From the NCBI RefSeq assembly GCF_013694245.2, contig NZ_CP059322.2, forward strand, positions 3,851,001 to 3,915,000: a DNA stretch of 64,000 nucleotides, given 5' to 3'. Origin of the DNA: Micromonospora ferruginea (GTDB taxonomy: Bacteria; Actinomycetota; Actinomycetes; Mycobacteriales; Micromonosporaceae). Positions within the stretch are counted from its first letter, which is position 1; each line of letters starts with the position of its first letter. Below the pieces are notes generated by a model. That model worked only from the letters and a program-made list of their open reading frames with translations, did not search any database and was not told the DNA's origin. Position numbers and translations under genes: made by a program. Positions 48,996 to 56,691 of the stretch are shown in pieces.

Positions 48996-51900
48996 TCAGG
49001 CGCGCGGCTTCTCCCGCATCTCGAAGGTCTCGATGATGTCGCCGACCTGGACGTTGTTGTAACCGCCAAGCGTCAGACCACACTCGAAGCCTTCGCGGAC
49101 CTCGGTCGCGTCGTCCTTGAATCGCTTCAGGGAGCTGATCGTGAGGTTGTCCGCCACGACCGCGCCGTCCCGCAGCAGCCGCGCCTTGGCGTTGCGGCGG
49201 ATGAGGCCGGACCGGACGATACAGCCGGAGATGTTGCCGATCTTGGACGAGCGGAAGACGTCGCGGATCTCCGCGGTGCCCAGCTCGACCTCCTCGTACT
49301 CCGGCTTGAGCAGACCCTTGAGCGCGGCGTCGATCTCCTCGATGGCCTGGTAGATGACCGTGTAGTACCGGATCTCCACGCCCTCGCGGTCGGCGATCTC
49401 GCGGACCTTGTTGGCGGCCCGCACGTTGAAGCCGATGATCGTGACCGCCTCGTTCGAGGCGCTCGCGAGCATGACGTCGCTCTCGGTGATCGCACCCACG
49501 CCCCGGTGGATGATCCGAAGCTGGACCTCCTCCGGGATGTCGAGGTTGAACAGCGCGTCCTCGAGCGCCTCCACGGAACCGGAGCCGTCGCCCTTGAGCA
49601 CCAGGTTGAGCGAGGTCTTCTCGCCCTCCTTGAGCTGCTCCATGAGCGTCTCGAGAGTGGCCCGGCCACGGGAGTTGGCGAACGACGCCGCCCGCCTCCG
49701 CGCCTGCCGCTGCTCGGCGATCTGCCGCACGGTGCGGTCGTCCTCGGCGGCCAGGAAGGTGTCACCCGCACCCGGCACCGTGGTCAGACCCAGCACCATG
49801 ACCGGACGCGCCGGCCCGGCCTCGTCGACCGGAGTGCCGTTCTCGTCCAGCATGGCCCGGACCCGGCCGTGCGCCCCACCGGCGACGATGGAGTCACCCG
49901 CCCGCAGCGTGCCCTTCTGCACGAGTACGGTCGCCACCGCGCCACGGCCCTTGTCCAGGTGCGCCTCGATGGCCACACCCTGCGCCGGCCCGTCGATCGG
50001 AGCGGTCAGCTCCAGCGACGCGTCGGCGGTCAGCAGGACCGCCTCCAGCAGCTCGTCGATGCCGATGCCCGGCTTCGCGGCCACGTTGACGAACATGGTG
50101 TCGCCGCCGTACTCCTCGGCGACCAGGCCGTACTCGGTCAGCTGCTGGCGGACCTTGTCCGGGTTCGCCTCCGGCTTGTCGACCTTGTTGACCGCGACCA
50201 CGATCGGCACGTCCGCCGCCTTGGCGTGGTTGAGCGCCTCGATGGTCTGCGGCATCACGCCGTCGTCGGCCGCCACCACCAGGATCACGATGTCCGTCAC
50301 CTGGGCACCACGGGCACGCATGGCGGTGAACGCCTCGTGACCCGGGGTGTCGATGAAGGTCACCGCGCGGTCCTCGCCCTCGTGCGGGACGTGGACCTGG
50401 TAGGCGCCGATGTGCTGGGTGATGCCACCCGCCTCGCCGGCCACGACGTTCGCCTTGCGGATCGCGTCGAGCAGCTTGGTCTTACCGTGGTCGACGTGAC
50501 CCATGACGGTCACCACCGGCGCACGGCTGACCAGGCGGTCCGCCGCGACCTCGGCGTCGAGGTCGATGTTGAACTGCGCGAGCAGCTCGCGGTCCTCGTC
50601 CTCCGGGCTGACGATCTGCACGTCGAAGCCGAGGTGCTCACCCAGCAGCAGCAGGGTCTCGTCGGAGCACGACTGGGTCGCCGTCACCATCTCGCCCAGG
50701 TTGAACATCTCCTGGACCAGCGAACCCGGGTTGGCGTTGATCTTGTCGGCGAAGTCCGACAGCGAGGCGCCACGGGACAACCGGACGACCTGACCCTGAC
50801 CGCGGGGAGCACCCGAGGACATGGTCGGGGCCGACAGGTTGTCGAACTCCTGTCTGCGCTGCTTCTTGGACTTGCGACCACGGGTCGGCCGGCCGCCCGG
50901 ACGCCCGAAGGCACCCGCGGCGCCGCCGCCACGACCGCGACCGCCGCCACCGGGACGGCCACCGCCGCCACCCGGACGGAAACCGCCGCCGGGAGCGCCG
51001 CCACCGCCGCCGCCACCGGGACCGCCACGGAAGCCACCGCCACCGCCGCCGCCACCGGGGCCACCGCGGTAGCCACCGCCACCGCCGCCGCCACCGGGAC
51101 CGCCGCGGTAGCCACCGCCACCGCCACCACCGGGGCGACCCGCGCCGCCACCGGGACCGCCACGACCGCCGCCGGGACCGCCGGGGCGGCCCGTGGTCGG
51201 ACGCTGGCTCGGCATCGACGCCGGGCTCGGCCGCGGCGGCATGGACGCCGGGCTGGGCCGCGGCGGCATGCCGGCCGGGCTGGGACGGGGACCGCCCGCG
51301 CCGGCCGCCGGGGGCCGCTGCTGCTGGCCACCCTGGATGCCGAACGGGTTGTTACCGGCGCCGCGCGCCGGCGGACGACCGCCGGGACGGGCACCCGGAC
51401 CCTGACCCGGACCACCGGGACGGGCGGCCGGGGAGCCCGGACGCGCCGGCATGGCGTTCGGGCCGGGACGCGGGCCGGGACGGGGACCGCCCTCGGCCGG
51501 AGGCTCCCGGCGCGGGGCCTCGCGCTGCTGCTGGCGGGCGGCCTGGGCGGCCTTGACCGCGGCCTCCTGCTCAGCCTTCAGCGCGGCGGCACGCGCTTCG
51601 GCGGCCGCCACTTCGATGTCGTGCGCGCTCGCCGGCTTGGCGACCGGGGTCGCCGGCTGCGGCGGGCCGGGGACCGGGCCCTTGGGCTTCGGTCCAGGGG
51701 TCGGCGCGGCCGGACGCCGGGGCGGCATCGGTCGGGCCGAGACCCGGGGGCACCCGGGGTCGGGGTGGGCGTCGGGGTCGATGCCGGGCCGCTGGGCGCG
51801 GCTGCCGGCGGGGCGGCGGGCGCCGGCGAACCGGCGGACGCCACGAACGCGTTCCGCAACCGTCGGGCGACTGGCGCCTCGACGGTGCTGGAGGCGGACT

Positions 51901-51997
51901 TCACGAACTCGCCCATCTCCTTGAGCTTGGCGAGAACGGTCTTGCTTTCGACCCCGAGCTCCTTGGCAAGCTCGTGTACGCGGGCCTTTCCTGCCAC
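48996..51997 (-). CDS. infB: Translation initiation factor IF-2, with an apparent one-base frameshift
   Basis: IF-2 is the GTPase that places initiator tRNA on the ribosome. The N-terminus (GTG 51997, GAGGAG upstream; [20 protein letters not shown]) is in one frame. The rest, from about [13 protein letters not shown] on, is in another. The shift lies near 51740-51760, where the minus strand reads GGTGCCCCCGGGTCTCGG; one more C would join the frames into about 1000 residues. A Pro/Gly-rich linker with [15 protein letters not shown] repeats precedes the GTPase: [24 protein letters not shown]-terminal IF2 domains are intact. A sequencing error in the C run is the simplest cause. It follows ylxR and nusA. 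Confidence 0.93.
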
Positions 51998-52090
51998 TGC
52001 ACTCCTCACTCCGAGGTCGTGCGGGCAGCACCCGCAGCGACCTCACTCGTGCACTTGAAGCCTGGTCATTTCTGCGACTTCATCGTGTGC

Positions 52091-52426
52091 TCATGTCGGT
52101 CGTCCTACCTTGCTAGCGACCCTCGACCGGTCGGGTTGACCGGTCGTCGGGGGTTGCGCGTCGACGTGCTCGGCAAGTGCGCCGTGGTCAGGGACCCCGG
52201 CGACGCGCAGCGCCCGCCCGAAGGCTCGGCGCCGCACCGCCTGCGCGAAGCAGGCCGGATTGGGGTGCATGTTCGCTCCCCGACCCGGCAGTCTGCGGGC
52301 CGGATCGGGCCGGAGACTGGTCTGACCAGCCTCGTCACCGATCGCGACGACCCGCAACAACTCGCTGGCCGGCGCCCGTTTCCGGCAGCCCACACAGGTG
52401 CGCTCCGGCAGCGCGCGTCGTACCAC
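52091..52426 (-). CDS. ylxR: YlxR (DUF448) family RNA-binding protein
   Basis: The 111-residue protein begins RALPERTCVGCRKRAPASEL with the YlxR CxxC motif. It has LRPDPARRLPGRGANMHPNP, the conserved GRGA loop, followed by ACFAQAVRRRAFGRAL. YlxR proteins are small nucleic-acid-binding proteins; the Bacillus member has been reported to modulate RNase P. The gene is fixed between nusA and infB in most bacteria. Here it starts 15 bp after the nusA stop and ends 93 bp before the infB start. The C-terminal 30 residues are polar and not conserved. Confidence 0.93.
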   Translation of the reverse strand: MVRRALPERTCVGCRKRAPASELLRVVAIGDEAGQTSLRPDPARRLPGRGANMHPNPACFAQAVRRRAFGRALRVAGVPDHGALAEHVDAQPPTTGQPDRSRVASKVGRPT

Positions 52427-52441
52427 TGAAGAAGTCTACCC

Positions 52442-53485
52442 CTAGGTGCTCGAGATCGCGCCGCCCGGCTCCGGGACGTGATCGGCTCCGCTCCGCCCGC
52501 CGGGGCCGGACTGCTCCGCGTCGGACCGGATGTCGATGCGCCAACCGGTCAGCCGGGCCGCGAGGCGGGCGTTCTGCCCCTCCCGACCGATCGCGAGCGA
52601 GAGCTGGAAGTCCGGGACGGTGACCCGGGCGGCACGGCTGGCCAGGTCGACCACCTCGACCCGCAGCGCCTTGGCCGGCGAGAGCGCGTTGCCGACGAAG
52701 GTGGCCGGGTCGTCCGACCAGTCGATGATGTCGATCTTCTCGCCGTGCAGCTCGCTCATCACCGCGCGCACCCGCTGCCCCATCGGGCCGATGCAGGCGC
52801 CCTTGGCGTTGACGCCGGAGGCGGTGGAGCGTACGGCGATCTTCGTGCGGTGACCTGCCTCACGGGCGATGGCGCCGATCTCCACCGTGCCGTCGGCGAT
52901 CTCCGGCACCTCCAGCGCGAAGAGCTTCTTCACCAGCGCGGGGTGCGAACGGGACAGCGTGATCTGCGGGCCGCGCATCCCCTTGGCCACGTGCACGACC
53001 ACGCAGCGGATCCGCTCGCCGTGCTCGTACCGCTCGCCGGGGACCTGCTCGGACTGGGGCAGCACGCCCTCCAGCTTGCCCAGGTCGACGCTGACGATGC
53101 CCTTTTCCCGGCGGGTCTCGTGGGCCTGCACCACGCCGGTGACCAGGTCCCCGTCGCGACCGACGTACTCGCCGAAGTGCACCTCGTCGGTGGCCTCCCG
53201 CAGCCGCTGGAGGATCACCTGCTTGGCGGTCATCGCGGCGATCCGGCCGAAGTCGTGCGGGGTGTCGTCCCACTCCCGGGTCACCGAGCCGTCGTCGTCC
53301 AGCTCCTGGGCGTACACCGAGGCGGCGCCGCTCTTGCGGTCGATCTCCACCCGGGCGTGCGGCTCGGCGCCGTCGGTGTGCCGGTAGGCGGTCAGCAGCG
53401 CGGTCTCGATCGCCGCGAGGATCGTGTCGAACGGGATCTCCCGCTCGCGCTCCAGGGCGCGCAGCGCCGCGAGGTCGATGTTCAC
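52442..53485 (-). CDS. nusA: Transcription termination/antitermination protein NusA
   Basis: NusA binds RNA polymerase and RNA to control pausing, termination and rRNA antitermination. The 347-residue protein has the N-terminal polymerase-binding domain ([20 protein letters not shown]). An S1 domain ([20 protein letters not shown]) follows. Two KH domains include [20 protein letters not shown] near residue 225 and [20 protein letters not shown] near 290. As in other actinobacteria it lacks the C-terminal acidic repeats of E. coli NusA. The GTG start overlaps the rimP stop by 4 bases. It is followed by ylxR and infB. Confidence 0.97.
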   Translation of the reverse strand: MNIDLAALRALEREREIPFDTILAAIETALLTAYRHTDGAEPHARVEIDRKSGAASVYAQELDDDGSVTREWDDTPHDFGRIAAMTAKQVILQRLREATDEVHFGEYVGRDGDLVTGVVQAHETRREKGIVSVDLGKLEGVLPQSEQVPGERYEHGERIRCVVVHVAKGMRGPQITLSRSHPALVKKLFALEVPEIADGTVEIGAIAREAGHRTKIAVRSTASGVNAKGACIGPMGQRVRAVMSELHGEKIDIIDWSDDPATFVGNALSPAKALRVEVVDLASRAARVTVPDFQLSLAIGREGQNARLAARLTGWRIDIRSDAEQSGPGGRSGADHVPEPGGAISST

Positions 53486-54141
53486 CTCTCCTCGTCCTCC
53501 AGATCTTCTTCGTCGTCGTCGATGTCGGTGTCGTCACCGAGGTCGGAGTCGGCCAGGTCGTCCAGGCGGTTGAACTCCACCTGGACCCGGCCGGGCCCGA
53601 GTTCGGGGTAGGGGTGCGCGGCCGTACCGGTGTCGGTCTCCAGCGTCACGCGCTCGTCGTCGGCGGCGGTGATCCGGCCGGTGAGCTGCCGGTCCCCGGC
53701 GTCGCCACGCACGGTGACCTTGACCAGCCGGCCGACGTTGCGTCGCCAGTGCCGGGGCAGGCTGAGCGGACGGTCCACGCCGGGCGAGCTGACCTCGAGC
53801 TGGTATTCGCCGGCGACGATGTCGCCGCCGGCCTCCTCGGCGGCGTCCAGCGCCGCGGAGACCGCCCGGGAGACGTCGGCGACCGCGTCCAGGCTGATCC
53901 CGCCGTCGGCGTCCACCATCACCCGGACGACGTGCCGGCGGCCGGCGCGGGAGACGGAGACGTCCTCCAGGTCGTAGCCGGCGGCGGTGACCACCGGCTC
54001 GATCACCTCGCGCAGCCGGGTCCGGCGGGCGGCGAGATCGCCACGGGGTGCGCCACTGCGGTCCGCGCCGCGGGGGCCGTCGGACCGACGGGGTCGCCCG
54101 GCGGGCCCCGACGGCCGGGTGGCACGGCCACGCTGCGTCAT
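53482..54141 (-). CDS. rimP: Ribosome maturation factor RimP
   Basis: RimP binds the 30S precursor and helps S12 and S19 join. The 219-residue protein has a basic, disordered N-terminus of about 50 residues ([20 protein letters not shown]). The RimP domains follow: [20 protein letters not shown], then [20 protein letters not shown], then [20 protein letters not shown]. The C-terminus is strongly acidic ([17 protein letters not shown]). The ATG at 54141 follows AGAGGTG. It is the first gene of the rimP-nusA-ylxR-infB cluster, coupled to nusA by a GTGA overlap, and divergent from the ferritin-like gene pair. Confidence 0.95.
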   Translation of the reverse strand: MTQRGRATRPSGPAGRPRRSDGPRGADRSGAPRGDLAARRTRLREVIEPVVTAAGYDLEDVSVSRAGRRHVVRVMVDADGGISLDAVADVSRAVSAALDAAEEAGGDIVAGEYQLEVSSPGVDRPLSLPRHWRRNVGRLVKVTVRGDAGDRQLTGRITAADDERVTLETDTGTAAHPYPELGPGRVQVEFNRLDDLADSDLGDDTDIDDDEEDLEDEER

Positions 54142-54330
54142 TCCGCGCACCTCTCTGCTGTTGCCACGGTCCGTGGGAGCCGTGCTGTCCGGGCCGACAG
54201 CGGGCGGTCGAACCGCCATGCCGGCACGCCACCGGGGCGTTCGCGCCCGGTGGCTGCGCAGAGCGTAACGCCTGGGCCCGGCGGCGGGCCCGGCGGCGCA
54301 CCGACGACCCTGCCCCACGGGGCGGCGGAG

Positions 54331-54858
54331 ATGGTGTTGACTTGTCCGGTGGGGACCGGCAGAACACCATCCGACCAGGGCAGAGCGGGGCATTCCCGGC
54401 GTGGCCTGCTGCGCGCCGGAGCGCTCGTGGCACTCGGCGGCGCGGCGGTGCCGCTGACTGGTTGTGATCTTCTCGACCGTGACGACGAGCCGTCGCCGCC
54501 GGACACGCTGGAGCCGTTGGTGACCGAGGCGCTGGCGCTGGAGGCACGGCACCGGGCCGCGGCCGGCGCGACGCCGGCGTTGGCCGGGCGGCTCACCCCG
54601 ATCGCCGACGCGCACCGGGCGCACGCTGACGAGCTGCGCCGGGTGATCGGCCGGCCGGCGCCGTCCGGCACGCCGTCGGCGACCCCGTCGGACCCGCCCG
54701 CCACCGACCCCGACGCCGTGCTCGCCGGATTGCGCAAGGCCGAGCAGCAGGGCCGGACGAACGCCGCCAAGGCCTGCGCGGGCGCGCCCGCCGAGCGGGC
54801 GGCGCTGCTCGGTTCGATCGCCGCGGCCCGGGCCACCCACGCCGAGGCGCTCTCGTGA
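54331..54858 (+). CDS. Putative Tat-exported lipoprotein with helical domain
   Basis: The 175-residue product has a twin-arginine signal (HSRRGLLRAGALVALGGAA) ending in a lipobox (VPLTGCDLL), so it is probably a Tat-exported lipoprotein. The rest is Ala-rich and helical (LVTEALALEARHRAAAGATP, then IADAHRAHADELRRVIG) with a Pro/Ser/Thr linker between the two helical parts. It resembles half of a ferritin-like bundle. The start is uncertain: ATG 54331 has GGCGGAG immediately before it, so TTG 54337 or GTG 54349 are alternatives. The stop overlaps the next gene (GTGA). The two proteins probably act together outside the membrane, possibly in metal or oxidant handling; this is inference. Confidence 0.7.
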   Translation: MVLTCPVGTGRTPSDQGRAGHSRRGLLRAGALVALGGAAVPLTGCDLLDRDDEPSPPDTLEPLVTEALALEARHRAAAGATPALAGRLTPIADAHRAHADELRRVIGRPAPSGTPSATPSDPPATDPDAVLAGLRKAEQQGRTNAAKACAGAPAERAALLGSIAAARATHAEALS

Positions 54859-55295
54859 GCCCGAGCAGCGACCCGACGAAGGCCATGTCCGACGCGCTCG
54901 CCGCCGAGTACGCGGCGGTCTGGGCGTACGGGGTGATCGGTGTGCACCTCGGCGACGCGGCCCGCTCGGCCGCCCGCGCCGCCGAGGCGGCCCACCGGTC
55001 CCGCCGCGACGCGCTGGTGCTCCAGCTCGCCGAGGGGTCCGGACAGGTCCCCGCCGACCGGGCCGGTTACGCGCTGCCCTATCCGGTGACCGACCGGGCG
55101 AGCGCGCTGCGGCTGGCGGTCGAGATCGAGGAGCGCACCGCCGGCCACTGGCGGGCCGCGTTGCCGCACACCGACGGCGTCGACCGGAACACCGCGCTCG
55201 CCGCGCTCACCGACTGCGCGCTGCGGGCCACCCGCTGGCGGCGTACGGCCGGGGTGACGCCGGTCACCGTGCCGTTCCCGGGCCGGCCGGTCTGA
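54855..55295 (+). CDS. DUF4439 ferritin-like domain protein
   Basis: The 146-residue protein matches DUF4439, a ferritin-like four-helix family of actinobacteria. Visible are the first helix AMSDALAAEYAAVWAYGVIG with Glu and Tyr in ligand-like positions, and AARAAEAAHRSRRDALVLQL. ALPYPVTDRASALRLAVEIE and RTAGHWRAAL follow. It has no signal peptide of its own. The GTG start overlaps the lipoprotein stop, so the pair is coupled. Metal binding is plausible from the Glu/His pattern but unproven. A 69-bp gap holding the PadR promoter follows. Confidence 0.82.
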   Translation: MSPSSDPTKAMSDALAAEYAAVWAYGVIGVHLGDAARSAARAAEAAHRSRRDALVLQLAEGSGQVPADRAGYALPYPVTDRASALRLAVEIEERTAGHWRAALPHTDGVDRNTALAALTDCALRATRWRRTAGVTPVTVPFPGRPV

Positions 55296-55328
55296 GCGCG
55301 GCGGCGGTCACGCAGGGCAGGCCTGCGG

Positions 55329-55357
55329 TTGCGGCCCGCATACCAGGTATGCATACT
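55329..55357 (+). promoter_or_regulatory. Promoter with embedded PadR-type operator
   Basis: TTGCGG (55329-55334) and CATACT (55352-55357) are spaced by 17 bp, as -35 and -10 boxes. Between them lies the perfect palindrome GCATACC-A-GGTATGC (55338-55352). It is 13 bp upstream of the PadR gene start. Binding there would block RNA polymerase, giving autoregulation of padR and the ABC transporter genes. Confidence 0.65.
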
Positions 55358-55364
55358 CCAGGCC

Positions 55365-55946
55365 ATGTCCATCCGCCACGGCCTGCTCGCCCTTCTCGAA
55401 CGCGGCCAGATGTACGGCTACCAGCTACGAGCCGCGTTCGAGGAGTCGACCGGGTCGACGTGGCCGCTCAACATCGGGCAGGTGTACACCACGCTGGCCC
55501 GGCTGGAACGCGACGGCCTGGTCCGCCCGCTGCCGGAGAACGAGAGCGGGCAGCGGCCGTACGAGATCACCGACGCCGGGCGGGCGGACCTGGCGCTCTG
55601 GTTCGCCACCCCGATCAGCCGCGCCGACCGGCCCCGCGACGAGCTGTCGATCAAGTTGGCGCTGGCGCTGACCACCCCCGGCGTGGACGTCCGGTCGGTG
55701 GTGCAGACCCAGCGCAGCGCCACCATGCGTGCCCTCCAGGAGTTCACCCGGTTGAAGTACGCCAGCGACAAGCCGGAGGATCTGCCCTGGCGGCTGGTGC
55801 TGGACGCGATGATCTTCCAGGCCGAGGCCGAGGTGCGCTGGCTGGACCACTGCGAGACCAGCCTGGTCCGCCACCGGCCGGCGCCGCACCGGCCCACCAC
55901 CCACCCCGAGGCGGTGGACCGGGCCGGTGACGAGGCCCGTCGGTGA
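55365..55946 (+). CDS. PadR family transcriptional regulator
   Basis: The 193-residue protein has the PadR winged helix at its N-terminus: MSIRHGLLALLERGQMYGYQ, then WPLNIGQVYTTLARLERDGL, then RPYEITDAGRADLALW. The C-terminal helical dimerisation domain includes DAMIFQAEAEVRWLDHCETS. PadR repressors commonly control adjacent ABC exporter genes and respond to drugs or envelope stress. The ATG at 55365 is 22 bp before the ABC ATPase gene's upstream region and in line with it, so all three genes probably form one operon. A perfect operator-like palindrome sits in its promoter. Confidence 0.9.
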   Translation: MSIRHGLLALLERGQMYGYQLRAAFEESTGSTWPLNIGQVYTTLARLERDGLVRPLPENESGQRPYEITDAGRADLALWFATPISRADRPRDELSIKLALALTTPGVDVRSVVQTQRSATMRALQEFTRLKYASDKPEDLPWRLVLDAMIFQAEAEVRWLDHCETSLVRHRPAPHRPTTHPEAVDRAGDEARR

Positions 55947-55968
55947 CACGACACGGAGGTCGGCGACG

Positions 55969-56691
55969 ATGAGCGCAGTGCTGGAACTTCGCGAGGTGCG
56001 CCGGACGCACGGCGCCGGCGAGGCCGCCGTGCACGCGCTGCGCGGCGTGAGCCTCACCGTGACGGCGGGCGAGCTGGTGGCGGTGATGGGTCCGTCCGGC
56101 TCCGGCAAGTCGACGCTGCTGGCCCTGGCCGGCGGTCTGGACCGGCCCACCGGCGGCGAGGTGCTGGTCGAGGGCGAGGCGCTCGGCGGGCTGCCGGCCC
56201 GCGAGCTGGCCCGGCTGCGCCGCCGCCGGGTCGGGTACGTCTTCCAGGACCTCAACCTGCTCGGCAGCCTGACCGCGGTGGAGAACGTGGCGCTCCCGCT
56301 GGAGCTGGACGGCACCGGGGTGCGGGCGGCCCGCCGGCTCGCCCTGGCCGCGCTGCGCGAGGTGGAGGTCGCCGGCCTGGCCGACCGGTTCCCCGACCAG
56401 ATGTCCGGCGGCCAGCAGCAGCGGGTGGCGATCGCCCGGGCGCTGGTCGGCGAACGCCGGCTGGTCCTCGCCGACGAGCCGACCGGCGCGTTGGACTCCC
56501 AGGCCGGCGAGGCGGTGCTGCACCTGCTGCGCCGCCGGGTGGACGACGGCGCGGCCGGGGTGCTGGTCACCCACGAGGCCCGGCACGCCGGCTGGGCGGA
56601 CCGGGTGGTCTTCCTGCGCGACGGCGTGCTGGTCGACTCGACCGCCCCGCTGGTCGGCATCGAGCACCTGCTCAGCGGCAGCGGCCGGTGA
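55969..56691 (+). CDS. ABC transporter ATP-binding protein (MacB/LolD type)
   Basis: The 240-residue protein has all ABC ATPase motifs: Walker A MGPSGSGKSTLLAL near residues 41-54, Q-loop VFQDLNLLGSLTAVENVALP, signature MSGGQQQRVAIARAL near residue 145, Walker B LVLADEPTGALDS and switch His in LLVTHEARH-like VLVTHEARH. The pattern is that of the MacB/LolD/FtsE group, which pairs with FtsX-type permeases. The ATG at 55969 follows CGGAGG. It overlaps the permease gene by 4 bases (GTGA). Control by the upstream PadR protein is likely. Confidence 0.95.
   Translation: MSAVLELREVRRTHGAGEAAVHALRGVSLTVTAGELVAVMGPSGSGKSTLLALAGGLDRPTGGEVLVEGEALGGLPARELARLRRRRVGYVFQDLNLLGSLTAVENVALPLELDGTGVRAARRLALAALREVEVAGLADRFPDQMSGGQQQRVAIARALVGERRLVLADEPTGALDSQAGEAVLHLLRRRVDDGAAGVLVTHEARHAGWADRVVFLRDGVLVDSTAPLVGIEHLLSGSGR

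Noticed and set aside
53614..54858. 414-codon frame extending the Tat lipoprotein gene upstream
   Set aside because: The upstream part is antisense to rimP; the twin-arginine signal sets the true start near 54331.
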